Source: Malurus cyaneus samueli
Taxonomy: Eukaryota; Chordata; Aves; Passeriformes; Maluridae
Reading direction: 5' to 3'
DNA: 64,000 nucleotides
Assembly (NCBI GenBank): GCA_009741485.1
Contig: CM019227.1
Location: forward strand, 12,795,655 to 12,859,654
Shown here: positions 35,708 through 50,000 of the stretch, piece after piece
How positions within the stretch are numbered: the first letter of the stretch is position 1
How the letters are laid out: each line of letters begins with the position of its first letter
Program-made: the position numbers and the translations under genes
The notes under the pieces: generated by a model
Seen by the model: only the letters and a program-made list of their open reading frames with translations
What the model was told of the DNA's origin: nothing
Databases searched by the model: none

Positions 35708-36639
35708 GCCATGGCTCTCAGTGGGTGGGGAAGCCCCACGGTCAGCACAGATAACTTCCCAGCTATCTTGGCTCAATGTGAACTGCACAGTTTGCGCTGA
35801 TTTCTTACCAAGGTACCAGGGCTCCCACTTAAGGGAAGTGACTCCACTCGAATTCACAGGACTTGCCTCATATACTTAACAGCATTCAGCATAATCCTAA
35901 ACAGAGCTAGGCAGGAAATTTTCTATGGATTTTAACAGAAGCAGCTTGACCTCTGCTACCAGGTTAAAAGCTCCTTCCTGATAAACGATTCAACATGATA
36001 TAGACTATCAAGTTTAAAAGCTACAGCCTGCAACAAGCTGCCCACTGACTTTGCTTGGTAGTTTGTATCCACCAGTTTCTACTCAAGAGAATGTTAGAAA
36101 TAGATTAATTTTTAAAATTAATCTACTGAGGAAACAAGGTTAAAGAGAGTAAAACTGTCCATGATGACAGTCAAGTAATTTCTCAGTAGTTTTATATGAT
36201 TGTCCTGATCATTGCTTTTGCTAAAATGCTTTGTTGAAAAGAGAGAAATGTGCACATCTGATGTGACGTACTCTACTCTCCAGCAGTCTTTCTGGCACAG
36301 CTTCTCCCCTAAAAACAATAAAACATCCTTTGTGTTATTCTCTGTGATTTCTGTTGGCTTGCTTCCAATATCCAAAATAAACAGGAAAGAAAAAAGAACA
36401 AAAAGAAAATTGGTCCATGCCTCAGATTTTATCCTTTCTTTTCTTTGGAAGTGCAATTACAGCTCACGAGCATTTGTGTGGTCTCTAAACGGCTGTGGGA
36501 GCCCAAGGAATGCTAACACAGCAGGAGGATTCACCCCACAACAGACACAGAAGCTTAGCAGAGCCAGAAGGATCCTGAAGGAGATTGTAACATACCCACA
36601 CACTCCTGCCCAGTCAGATGCTTACACTGAGCTCAGCCT
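35708..36639. other. Intergenic between minisatellite and CR1 fragment, nothing seen
   Basis: About 0.9 kb of AT-rich DNA. Open frames of 112 (minus, 36118-36456) and 146 codons (plus, 36212-36652) overlap on opposite strands and have no family resemblance. Confidence 0.55.
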
Positions 36640-37190
36640 TGGGGTGCATTAGGAAGAGCATTGCCAGCAGGGCAGGCAGGTGACCCTGCCCCTCTGCTCA
36701 GCCCTGCTGGGGCACATCTGGAGTGCTGGGTCCAGTTCTGGGCTCTGCAGGACAAAAGGGACAAGGAGCTCTTGTGCAGAGGGTGACAAAGAGGATGAAG
36801 GGACTGGAGCACCTCCCTTGTGAGGAAAGTCTGAGGGAGCTGGGGCTGTTGAGCCTCGAGAGGAGACGACTGAGCAGAGACCTCGCCAATGTGTGTCAGT
36901 GTGAGCAGGGAGGGCTCAGAGCAGGGACGGCCTCTGAATGTGGCAATGGCACAAGAGGAACGGGCTTGAACTGATGCCCAGGAAGCTCCACCTGAACACG
37001 AGGAAGAACTTCATTGTGAGTGATTGAGCACTGGAACAGGTTGTCCAGAGAGCCTCTGCCTGGAGATATTCCAGAACCGTCTGGACACAATCCTGTGCCG
37101 TGTGCTCGGGGATAACCCAGCCTGAGCAGGGAAGTGGGACCGGATGAGCCACTGTGGTCCTGTCCTGACCCATTCTGTGGCTCTGTCTCA
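36640..37190 (+). mobile_element. CR1 LINE 3' fragment (5'-truncated)
   Basis: The segment shows the typical tail of avian CR1 elements: GGACTGGAGCACCTCCCTTG, then a GAGGAAAG...CTGAGGGAGCTGGGGCTGTT stretch, an AGGAAGCTCCACCTGAACA block, ACTGGAACAGGTTGTCCAGA, and an end near CATTCTGTGGCTCTGTCTC. CR1 copies are usually truncated at the 5' end and lack a poly(A) tail, as here. It covers the end of the reverse-transcriptase region and the 3' UTR, and the frame is broken, so it cannot move by itself. Divergence from an ideal CR1, with internal losses around 36880-36960, suggests an old insertion. Exact limits are uncertain by some tens of bases. Confidence 0.88.
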
Positions 37191-40100
37191 CACTCTTCTA
37201 GCAGGGTCATGAATCATTACAAAACCCTGAGCTGTACCAGCTTTAATAAGAAATCCATTTCCTTATCATTCCAGGAAAAGACTGTCTAAACCTTCAACAA
37301 TTCCCTGGCCTTGCCACATTTGCTTATCATGGACTGGGATTTGCTTACAAAGCCTTTAACAGCCACATTTTATTACATAACAACAATTAAGGAAAGCAAA
37401 TTTCGCCATCTGAGGAATCAGATTCCAAATGCTTCAGTTGAGCAACTAATTAACTGCTCATTTCATAGAAGGAAAACAATGAGCAGAAATAGAAACCAGG
37501 CAGTCCCCATTTGTGAAACATTACCTAGGGAATTTTGATGATATTAACCAGAAAAGAGGAAGAAGCAGCAATGATTCGATTTTGAAATAATGAAAACCTC
37601 TGTATTTTTGTATTGAAGTCGCTAGTAAATATAGTCTTTATTCTTAAGGCCAGTCCATACACATTCACCTACACCAGATGTCCATCAACACTGGAAGTCC
37701 CTGAAAACTACACTAACACTGTAAATCTCCAGCTCAAACACAAGTGACAGCCCAAGCCATCTCCTAAACTGGGTTTACCTTCTGGATATGAGGATGAGCC
37801 TTCCTTTCTCCACACACTTCTCATCACAATCTATTATTTCCTTCTTCCAGGTCACCTCAGTTCTGAACTTTCTCCCCTGCTCCTGCTGCAAACCAGAAGT
37901 GCATTGGGGAAATACACTGCAAGAGAAGCTGGGGCACATCTTCCTGCCGTGTGCAAGATGTACAGTCCAAAGCTGATCAAAGTTGATATAGCTGGGAGAA
38001 AAGAGGTGGCAGCTCATATGGCTCTGGTAGCATCTGGAAATTAGCTTTACAGAGCTTATTAAGGCTTTGAAAGTGCTGGGCCATAAATCGTCCTATGGAT
38101 GCACTGACCTGATTTTAATGTGCATGCCTGATGTTATCTTATTTGTGCTTCAGATTTCTGAAGTTTAACATGGGGCAGAGAACAAGGGGTTCAAGTTCTA
38201 ACAAGAATTGTTGTTTGACAGTGCTCAAAACTGATTAAAGCTTAACCACCGACTTAATGTTTAGCATTTCATTCCAAGTTTGTTTCTTTTTGCTTCCTGA
38301 AGCACAAAAACAATTACCTAAGTTTACAAGGAACTTCTGGTTATATCCAAACTACAAACGAAGTTATTTTCAGGCTGGAATCCTGTCTAAAATGAACAGT
38401 AGGTTTGTGCTATTTGTCCCTTCCACATTTCAAAATAATAATAGAAAAACCAGAATATCTATGATAATAAGTAACTAAAAATCCAAGATAAGCTTCTATG
38501 TAATAAAGAGAGGTCAGAGAAGGTGTCAAACTCAATAACTTACACATAAACTATGGCTGTTTGAATGCTAATACCATTGAGTTACATCTAGACAAAGAAG
38601 AGGAAAAAAAACCATCTAACTAAAGGTGTAACTAACTTTGGTATTTCATTTTTTAACCTTTTAAGGTGGAAGGAGGCCATTTACATGAAGCTATTGTGAC
38701 CATTTCAGTCTCACTTGGAGTTTCTGAATTCAAGAACCTTTAAAAATGTTTTTGAAGCTTTAAAAATGGTTTTATGACCCTGATATCAGATCCTAATATG
38801 AGATGAAGAAATAATAACCAGATCAGGCTGCTTTAGAATATTAGCATGAATGCAACTAAGAAATAATAGGACAAGACGTGGGAAGAGTAGGCATTGTTTT
38901 TCGGATGCCTAGCTGGCCAGAACAGATTTTTGCACAATTTCAGTTTCTAAGCAGGAGCAAGTCAAAATACCTCGTGGCAGTGAGCTGACTTGCTATGTTT
39001 TCAACCATGACATCAACACACACTCATTTCCACCTTGTGGTTTGCACACGAGTTTTCTGCTGCATTATTTTTGAGCACAGAGGCAGTTCCAATGGCATGA
39101 CAGACACATCCCATAGCTGTAGATAAACATCACAAAACTCCCTGGCCTACTAGGTTCCTCATTCTGAGTGTAGAGGTACAGCTGAAGCACTGAAGACAGG
39201 GGCAGAGTTATGCTCTGCACATGCACAGAGTATTGAGAAGTTTTTAGTCCCAGCAGCTGCAGCTCACTGCACAGGTATAAACCTGGCTCTCTGTGCTCTG
39301 GCTGCTGGTGTCTGGCTCTCAGGTACCTGCCAGAAAGGACCATCCACAGCCTCACAGGATCTCCAGAGATAAAAGGAATTAAGAAGTGTTTTCAGCCGCA
39401 GCATTAAAGTCTGTCCTTGCCTGCTTATACAGGAAAATAAACCATTCTCTGTTCCTTTCCCTTTAAACAACAAACACAATACAGTGAGGTTTCAAGAAGA
39501 TTATTTTTGTTGTTGGTGATTTGGGTTTTTGCCTAAACTAACATTAGACTTTCTTTTCCTTAGGTAAACGAGCACTGACTTACAGCCAATAGGGCCTTAC
39601 TGGGTAGCTGCCAGATGACAATATCTCCTCTCAAAAGAGGTTTCCCTTTTCAGATATCTGTGTTATTTATAGGCAAAAAGCAACACATACAAAAAACTCA
39701 GGAGAAAAGGGAGGGGCAGCATCAAGCATCTTGAGACATTATTCAATTACTGCCTGACAGAGAAATATTTGTCAAAGTCTTTTTGAACAGTTTTTAAAAA
39801 TTTCTATTATAGGAAAAAATGTCCATTACTCAAAGACCTGTCAGCCCAGAGATAAGAAAAAAGCTTTAATTTCTAAACAGAAGTACGCTTGGTATTTAAA
39901 CCACCTGCAGCGTACTCAGATCTAGAAAATTATGGAGGATTTGTTTGCTTTTGTTTTTTTTTGGGAGGGGACTGAAGAGGGAAGTGTTAGCTTACTTTAG
40001 AAAGAATGCCTAGGATAAGAAAACAGCTGCAGTAGAAATACAGCAGAGGCAGAATTGCGGTTCCAGGGGACAGCCAGGAAATTTCAGTGGAGCAGCTCCC

Positions 40101-43100
40101 TTGCTTTAAATTAGGCAGCTGCTGACGCACATAGAAGAATTTTCTCAAAGCACACTGGTTTTTTGTCTTGATTTTTTGGGAAAATACAGTTCATGTCACA
40201 GTGCTGCCTCTTCTGCCTGCTATTCCTGCCACGAAGGCTTCAATGGATTGGTTGATTCCAATCCAATTTGCTACAAATCTTAAAACACCAGCTACCCACT
40301 CTCTCCAGCCTTCTGAATACCCACAGGTGTGAAGAGAGGGGGAACTACTTTCATTTTCTCTACTCATCTGATGTCAGAGAAAAAAGTGCAAACATCTCGT
40401 CTTAGATTTGTCTGGGATACCCCATTTTCTACTTGGGAGGCAAGAGCCAGCAGCTATCTAGTTCTTGACCAGCCACAGGAAGGGCTGATCCCTGCCCTGC
40501 GAGCAGGCAAAATAAACAGAGGTGAAGGCTTGGCCACTGCTACTGACAGGAAGGGGCTAAAATACATCTGTGCAGGAATTTATACACGACCTGAGGAGTA
40601 ACTCAGAAATACAAGACAACGTCACAGAGGGATGCAGTTATGTAAGGTCTGCTCTTAATGGATGAACAGCTCTCCCAGCTGTACTCATCACACAAAAGGC
40701 AGAGGGCCTGTTTCTTTCTTAATTAGGCCTGGGAAGTTAATGACCTGTCACTCTGGCTCTATTACAACTTCTGCTCACAAACAATAGATTAACCACTCAA
40801 GGACCAGCACCAACAGCAACAAACTTAGTTCAGCAACCATGAAAAACCAAACCACCAAAACCCAACAAGACACTGCTCAAAGGTTTCAAAGGTTTCATCC
40901 GGATCACCTGAACTCACAGACCCACGAGGAGCCCGTGTGCTCCTAGTTAGCCATCACAGGCCATTAGTCTTAGAATCAGTGAAAAAATTAAACTAACAAC
41001 AATTGATGGAAAGCCTATGATGCCCTCACTTCTCCTATATTGCTGGATTTAAACTCCTATGTTTTTACATTAGAAGGCAAATTAAAAGCAAACATCAGGA
41101 AAAGGCTATGGAGAATTCAGTGAAATTTTTGATAAGGCCACTGAAATCCAAGAGAAGCAAAATGTCAGCATTTTGCCATTTGAATGTACTCAAGTCTTGA
41201 ATTAACCAGTTGTCCAGAAAACAAATATAGTCATTTCATATGGCCTTTTCATAACAATCTGTAGCTCAATTATCTTGCTCTGCAAATATACAGGAAAAGT
41301 GGCCAGGCAGATAAAAATAGGAGAATTAACATTGGATTTGCAAGGTAAAAACTCCAAACCCCAGAAAACAAGACCTGATATACTTTTTACTTTGAACACT
41401 AAAGATCTTGGCACATTAAACTTCTTTTAGGGTTAATGAAATGTCCGCAGTATCAACTGGTGAATAAAACTAGGCAATTCCTGTTTTTATACAAGTCTGA
41501 CATTGTTTCAGTTGAAGGCAGAGAATTTACCACCAACATCCATCCCCTGGCTGTGCTGCTTGATCTCCTGGAGTAAGTGGGTAGGATTTTGCCCTCCCCA
41601 AATGTTTTACAATGCATTGATTGTTCAGTTATCCAGGGATAAGACCTGCCCTCTCACCAGAGGCTGTGATGGACAGTGAGGGTGATCAGGTCCACCCAGA
41701 TTTTGTTAGTAATTGAACTGAATAAAGCTCTTCCCCAGCCAGCTCTTTGGCCAGTGAGGCTTAGAACCCTGGTGACATCTTAAGTGTGTTCAATTTAGAT
41801 CTTCCTGAGAATTTTGTATATTATTTATGAGAATGGATTGATTTTTCTTTTCTGTGAGGGAATAATAAAGCATGTAACCCTCCCTCCCCCATCTGTACTT
41901 CTGGTAAAATAGTTCCTACATAAATACCAATACATCACTGTCAGAAGCATTGTACAGTTTTAAAAGACTGCCTCATTTTGTAGTTTCTCACTTTACCAGG
42001 GGTAACAAAAAATTAGTGGAGAGGAAAAAATTACCTGAACACAAAGGAAATTCACAATTATCCTTCCTGCTTGCTGTTGAGAGTCCATTACAGTATAAGG
42101 TCAAATTCTCCAGCTACTTCCCCACTGTCCTTCAGGTTCATGTTATACAGATATTCATTGCAGCTTGTTCCAAAGTATGTTAAAACTGAGAAGAACAAAA
42201 GCATAGCAATGAGTAGTAATGTTATCTTACTTCCTCTCACCATATAACACATATAATTGCTCTATCCTAGCTTATACTTGATAAATCAGAGGTCTTTCAT
42301 AATTAATGATCATGTTTTTCTTTCATAGGATAAGGTTTCCATTTTCATAAGACATTTAATGTTCATAGTTAGGCACCAGTGGATTTATTTCTCTGGTGCA
42401 CATGATCTCCTGTGATCCATCCTTCATCAACCATTTTCCACAAGGTTGTCCCTATTCAAATAAGCCTTTGCCCCTTATCCTATCAGGTAATTTTTGTATC
42501 ATTATTTATCCCAAAGGTTATCTAATGCTTCCTCTTAATGAAGCTGTCTCTGCTTTTGTCTCTGTTCTCCATCTGCCTTCTTCCACAGCTATGAAGACAT
42601 TAGTATTTCCCTCCACTTCCTCAAGGAGATTGATGAGGCTACACATTGCAGCTGGGAGGAGGAAGAGTGCAAGGTTTGCTGAGAAATTTCCTATTGGGAA
42701 ATAAAAGGCTACAAAAGTTTGTTTAAATTGTGAGCTAATTGGAAAATGTCACAGCAGTTGATATTAAACATTAAAAAAAAGAAAAATCACGTGCATGTTG
42801 AACTCAGAAAAAGTCCATCTTTATATTTCATGAAAGCAAGTTTTTATTTATTTAAATTAAATTGAAATATTTAAGCTTACTACGTCTGTTTCAAAACTGG
42901 GGAACAAAAGCTCCTTTTAAGTATCTGCTCTATCATTTACTGCCTCGGGGAAAAGCAGTAAAACCAAGAACTTGAAAGTGAAACTTAGTCTCATAAAATG
43001 TTACCTGTTTCCACTGAACTGCATTATCTCAGGGACTGATTAACATGACCTGAGGCATTTCTAGAACAGCGGCACACCATCTTTCAACAGCTACAAAAGA

Positions 43101-46100
43101 ACTCACAGGGCTTCCCATCCCCAAACTGCTTGAAGACCATTCAGAGGAACAGTTTAAATTAATCAGCAGATAAGGAAGAAAACATATGGAAAAACAAATC
43201 TCCCCGCAGTTTTGGGAAAAGTTCTGCATAGAAGCAGCCTTGCTGTGCGCTGAGGGAGAAGAGAGGTTTGGACAAAGAAGCCTCCAATGCTGAGATCAGT
43301 TCAGCTGCAGCACAGTCAGTCTGGCAAGTTCCCATGGATATGGTTCGTGCTGAGGCTGTCAAGGGGCTGGTACTGAAACTACTCTGCTAAAAACCCCTGC
43401 AATCCCTTCTTGTCCAACACTGCCATCCCACTGACTGGGCAATGCCAGTCTGCCACAAGTCCTGGAAACAAAGCAGCACTACAGATCACAAGGGGGTTTG
43501 CTCTGTAGAAGTGCTCTAACACATAGAACTGGAGCAAATACTCACTGGGGGAAGAGCTTCACCCCATTTGTAACAAAAAGAGGATTTTATGAGTACAGTA
43601 GCAAAGGCCTGGCCTATAATCAATAGCACATGCATTACTTTGATGTACCCATGTTGTCACTCCTGCATTTAGTTTTGCAAAATACTCCCTATAACCTGCC
43701 AGGAGGCATCTCCTCCAGTGCTCAGGTGCTGGCAGCATGGCCTAGGCGTGCCCCGAACTCAGCACACTTTTAATGCACTGGGTCTGCATTCTGTGGGCAA
43801 TGCACCCACAGAGACACAGCTCAGACTGCAGAGGGGAAAGCCTGAATGTGACTGTACAGTCCAGTTGGTCTCTTATGTTAGTGAAGAAATGAGCATGTGG
43901 GAATTGATGATTTTTGCACTTGGAACGGAGCCCCTGGATCACAAACCCTGTATCTACTGAGCCAGTATCTTCTCTCTCCAGACCATCCCTCATGCTCCAA
44001 AGAAGGAAACGAACCAGAAAGTGCAGAAGAGTAGAGACTCTGCTGGCTCTGATGCCAGATTGCCTTATTTTTGAATCACTCTTTCTGCTTTTCTCAATCC
44101 CCCTTCTAGGCATTTAGAAGAAATCTGTTTCATATGTTCTGAGCCCTCATTTTAAACTGGAAGGATGCTGTCATCATGCCATGTCCTCATTAAGAACTCC
44201 TTGCAAGTACAGTTTTGATCCCTCAGTGCAAATGCCACAGATGTGCTCAGCACCTTTCACTCAGCATTTCAGACTAAGAGCAGAAGTAATCGTGCTCCTT
44301 TGTATGCAGATATTTGTGTAAGAGATAAAAACAAAAGGAGTCTACAGCCCACAGCACTGCTGCACATACAAGCCCTGACAAAGACTAAATCATAATTGTG
44401 AAGGGCTTCCTCAGGACACTGAAGGAGCAGTCACAAAGTGAATGACAGGCTTTATTATAGACATAAGAAAGCAGCAGAGAGCAGTAGCAGCAAAGACCGC
44501 AGCTCACAGAAAGCACATGCCTGACACTTGGCCTGGGACATGCTGGGAGCTCTGAGCAAGATTTCATGGAAGTTTAAGTGAATTTCAGACCGGATGCTGT
44601 AGTCCTGTGCCTGTCCCTCCCTCCCCACCTCCCTCTTGTGCCAGCAGTAAAGCTCATGTGGCTCTGTAACAAAAATGTCTGGCAAAGAAAGAAGAAATTA
44701 AGTATTTTGGAACTTAATCTGCCTGAACTCTAACAGGAAGAAATAATCTCCCTCAGCAGTCACAGGAGCACTATTTGCTAGTAAACAAGTTCACAAAGTC
44801 CTCACTTCAGTTCTTTGCAACCTTCTAGAAAAAGAATTAAAAAAAAATCTCTAACACTGCCAACCCACTTGGCCTGAAAAGAGTGAACCACTGAAGCACT
44901 TAATCTTCAGACTCTCCAATTTGAGTGCAGAAAAGCTTTTCATCTGAGTTGTACAGGTTGGCTCTCAATACCAAGTGGACAGTGATCTGAGGGGAGAGGA
45001 ATTTCTGCTATGGGAAGATGACATCTAGCCAGAAAATGTCAAAAGCTTGGAAGCCTGTTCTGGGGAAACAGGCTACGAGACATGGAAGATGCCAAATCAA
45101 GCTTGTCAAATGCATGCCAAGTGAGGTGAAAACAAAAACAAGGTTGACAGAAAGTGGCCATGTCTTGATACCCCTGCCTGAGAGCAGGAAGTGGCTGATG
45201 GCTGGCCAAAAACATCCTAGATGATCGGCCAAAATAAATGAACGAGATTCCCACTTTATAAATGGTGAGACTGAGTAGAAATCTGCATAGCCACACCTAG
45301 AAAAGTGCACTTCAAGCTTCTGTCAGCCTCCCTTCCCAACAACCTGACTGTGTCCTCCATATCAAACTATTTCAAGACTATGAAAATGTGTTCCCTAAGT
45401 GCACCTCTTGACAAAACACAAAAAGCCTTCTACATTGGGAAGGAACAAATCATACAGGCAAGATGGAACAGCAATGACTGTTAAACATATGCAAGGGATG
45501 GGAGAGGACATCCTTCTTTGCAAGGTCTTCAGGCACTATGAAACTTTGGAAAAAGTCTGAATTGCTGCGGGATATGCTGCAATAAATCCAAACACTGTAT
45601 TCTGCCTCCTTCAGTTTGGTATTCTTCACTTTCCATTTTGTTTTCTCCATGGGATTATTGGCTGGAAACAGACACACTGGATCATTGCTGAGACCTGAGA
45701 TTCCATTATTCTGCCACAACACTCACTAATTATAAATGCTTTGCCAAATATCCAATGTTTTCACTGGCTGAAAGCCCACACTTAATGGGCTGATAAAGAA
45801 CAAGTGCTGTCAGAGAATGGCATGTGATTGGTTACACGGGTCAGCTGAAACTGTGCCCTCAGGGGGTGCCTGCCTGAGCAAACAGCATAAATGAACATTT
45901 CCTGGGTAAGAAGCTGAATGAACTCTACTCCTAGAAGGGAATTTAATATGTTTAACTATTCCCATTGCTATTAAGCCCTTTCCTTCAGTACTGAAAGCTG
46001 TACATCCAGTGCATGTTACTCTTCCAAGAATTCTGTGACCTATCCTAAGTGACTAGAAAATAATCTCAGTTGACTCAAAGAGCGTGTTGGGCATAAACAC

Positions 46101-47000
46101 CTGTTTCTCACTTCTCTGGACACACTGATCATACAGGAGGATGCTTCCAACACTAATCTGCACATTCTGGCTGGTGTATCTCAATAACACGTCTTTCTTA
46201 CTCCTGTGTTCTGCTTCCTCCCTTGTTTGCCCCGAAGTCCACAGTTCCCTCACTCTGTTCTCTCCCTTTCCTGCTTTACTGTTCCACTGCCAATTCACAC
46301 CCACAAACCTGCAAAAAACCAAAGAGAAATGAAAGCTCCATTCTTCTGCATTCCCTCCTACCCCCTCCCACTTGATCACTAAGAGCACTGTTGCTTAGAG
46401 CAGCCTAAGACCCCAAACCATCACAGGTCAGTGTAGGGCTGTAGCTGTAGGGTCCCACCCAAGCAGGCAGAATAGTCCCAGGCTGGGGAAGGGACACAAG
46501 ACAAGCAGTTCTGTACCCAGATCCAAGTACTTTTTGGTTTTAGGATTATATCCTTCCTGTGAAACTATGTCAAAGTGCATTAGCTAAACAGAGGGTAGAA
46601 GTGAGACAGCAGAAGAACAAACAGCTAAAAAGAGATAGTGATCAGCAAGAAAGCTGCAGAGAACAAGTCAGATGCGAGAGATACCAAAGGGTTGTTTTCC
46701 AAAAAGTTTTAACAGTTGTTCTGGCTTCAGACTACAGCTGACTTCCTTTGCTTTGCTGTTTCTATTTCTAAAAAGCTTTGTGCTGGTGGAAAGGGGGACA
46801 ATACTCAATGAGTATTAATACATCTGTCTGCTACATTTCTCAGATATTTGTCATCTAAGCTCTCTCAATAGCTAAAAATGCTCTTCTCCCAACTTCTGGA
46901 AGTTACATTGATGACATGGCTTTATTTTCACTTATCAGCTGAGTGAACGCTCATTCAGTCATGTGATGGCAGGCATTTGCAGGAAAATTTCCAAAAAACA
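37191..47000. other. Intergenic, no gene seen
   Basis: AT-rich sequence without a supported gene. The longest frames are 123 codons (minus, 43742-44113) and 111 codons (minus, 46053-46388), with no recognisable motif. No transposon with clear ends was found. Very old, decayed repeats could be missed by eye. Confidence 0.58.
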
Positions 47001-50000
47001 TCCCCAAATAATAACTTGCCTTGCAATCAATGTAGTTCCCAATTAAAATCATTCATTCCTTAAACCTTCCATGAAGTCTTTGATTCTATTGTGCCCAATC
47101 CAGGAAGTTAACCCTGTGGAGACAGGGTGAGGGAAAAACAAGGCAAGAAGCCCCACACCCTGTCCTGTCACTTAAACTTGCCAGAGGATTGAGGAACTGT
47201 GTGAGGGACCTACAGGGGAACTGCAGCAAAAGCAATGGCACAGGTGTACAGAACACTCTGGAAATTAATAACTCCAGGCTGGCTTTCTAGACACAGCTCC
47301 TGACTTTTGCTGTTATTGATTGTGCCTCTTAGACCTTTTCACTTATTTATCATTCATTTTACTTGCCCTCTCACTCTTTTGGTAGTGCTGTTTTTTTAGA
47401 CATAGATTCAGCAGTTTATTCAGCTTTGTCTGGGGTGAGAAGGGAAACAGAAGCCACCAACACCTGAGTAATTAATCTGTGAGTGATTAATTTGTCAGAT
47501 TACAGACCTGGGCTTCCCAGACACTTTAGTAGGGTTGTCTATCTCTAGACAGACTATTATTAACTCAATATTATTTATGATACTTAGGCTTAATCCCATA
47601 ATATGTGTTAAATGAACATTTGGGGATCACCATGTCAGCATGTAGTGTCATACAAAAGTGAAAGTAACTTCTGCAAAGGCTACAAAGCAGGCGAAATCCA
47701 ACTATTGGATTGCATCAGACAAAGTTTACATCAGCCTAACCCACCCAGGTTCAAAGCTAGCTAAGAAAAAAGGCCTCTGTCTAGCTTATAGGAAATTCAA
47801 ACACCACTTGAAAAAGGAATATATTTTAATACATTTTCTTAGGTAGTTTTAAGAAAAAACCCAACTTTGAAATGACATAGCTATTTCAGTGTGGGCATGC
47901 AAGAGGCAGGCTGCAAGACAGGCTTTTCCCCACCTGTTGATTCCTGTGTTTGGTGTCCTCACCTGGTGCATTAGCAGGAAGCCAGAGGTGGATGAATTAA
48001 GTAACCAGCTGTTAAAGTTGAGTCAGATGCAAGCTAAAACTTAGGTAACAACTCAAACTGCTGTTTACTACCATTATCGTTGGAATCCCTGAAGGGCCAG
48101 TGAGAGTTTCACTTTTCATTCTGCTGTGCCCATCTGGAAGGGAGGAGGAGCTCAGTTTCTGTTTCTCAGAAACAGTCCCTTTACCCGTAGGTTTCCTGCA
48201 GTCTGACAAGGAATGCTTCCAAGCTGAGGAATCCGTAAACGTTTTCTGAAGCATTCCCAGGCTTCTCAAGAAAAGCAAACTGCATGCTGTATCTATTCTT
48301 GTCTGGCAACAGATCAGCACGTGCAAGGCCATTCCTCCACAGCAATTTCATAGTGCAGTGGGTTTGTTTTCAATGTCTTTATGCACATTCTGCACTGTAT
48401 CTGTATTTTGTGATGGGAACCAGCAAACTCTTGACACATAAGCACTGTGTCCAAAGGCGTCCAAAGGCCACAAACCAAACTTTCCCCTCCTCTGGTCTTC
48501 CTTCAAAAGTTATGGTATTTTAGTTCTGGACATAGTTTCACCTATTTAACCCAAATTTGAGTCTGTTGTTTAATTTGTCCTCATTGGTGGATCTAGTATG
48601 GCAAAAATACTCCTATCAACAATTTCACATCAGCTACTTTTACCTTTCCCCCACCCCCCACATCTAGCATATTTTGTTTTTGTACGTTCAAATCCATCTC
48701 ATTTAATCAAAACTGGTTGCAGCAGATGCAAATGAATTGCATAAATATATATAAGGACATGGAAATGCACAAGATCAAGGCAAATGACTTCTCAAACCAT
48801 TTTCTGCATGGAAAAATATATTTAAATGACCCACTCCTGAGAGCAAGCAATTTAAGCTTTTGCCTGAGTAATTTGACATTAAAATTCCATCTCTGGACCA
48901 CAGATAGTGAAATAATCACCCATAGGATGAGCTTGCAGGCATAGTTTGTTTCACCAATAGACTAAAAAGGATGATTAGATATATTTTCCATTAAAAAAAT
49001 GGTTTGAGGTTTCTTAACTAATTTACTTTGGCAGGCCAAGGAGCCTGTAGTGTTTTACTGTCTTGATACTTTGAGAAACACTGTTTTTTCATGTTCCCAC
49101 AGAAAATCATTTGAAGAACCAAAAAAAAAAAAATCCTTTGCCTCTTCATATAACAAATGGCTATGGCCTAAACCAATAAGAGAGCTTAAAATTAGTGTTT
49201 CTAATGTGACCACTGAGACATTTCAGACTTAATTACATCTGAGGCAGGCTTAACCACCCATTTCTCTCCAGTTTCACACAAACAGTAATTGCCCCTGTAG
49301 CCGCAGTGCAACATTGGAGAATTAACCACATCCTAGAGGAGCTGGAACAGAAAAAGGGAAACCAAGGAGACTCCAGAGTGTCTGTGCAGGCAGAGCAGGC
49401 TCCTGGACCAGTCCCACAGGTCTCTGTGCTGCAGTAAGAACCAGAACCAGGCCAGAGGTGTTCTGCACCAATCACCTGCACCAGGTAATGATCTAATTCC
49501 TCTCTTGGCTTTCTACTTTAGCTCTTATTGAATTAACATGGAATCAGAGATACAAAGGGAACATTCCTGAGTCCATATGTACATGTGCACTGATGCTCAT
49601 CCTTCTGATTCTACTTTTTAAAAAGTAGTTTTAAGTAAAATTTTAAGTAAAAATACATCCAGTATTTTTACTGGGAGCAGCTATGCAGATTTTCCTGCAA
49701 GCTGTAATCCTGTGCATCAAATGATACACAACCCTTAGGCAAAAATATAAGTGCTATTCAAGTTACTGCACCAATATAAACACAAGTAAATAGTCTCTCT
49801 TAATGAAATTGTTGAAATAACATTCCCACAAAAATCTTACACCTGGATCTTATATTGGGAGGCCAACAACCACACCATGGAAGCAGGAATATGGTTCTGC
49901 AGTTCCAGCTTGACTGGACCATTCCAGATATGCACTCTGTGCAGGCAACAAATCCTCAGTGAAGGAAAAGAGAAAGCAAAGTACTTGTTTACAGCTGGGA

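Noticed and set aside
34895..35857. 320-codon minus-strand open frame (and companions of 222 and 230 codons) that looks like a Cys-rich repeat protein
   Set aside because: It is entirely the minisatellite read through several stop-free frames. Frame changes at 41-bp units do not affect openness, and there is no unique domain, splice context or upstream coding sequence.
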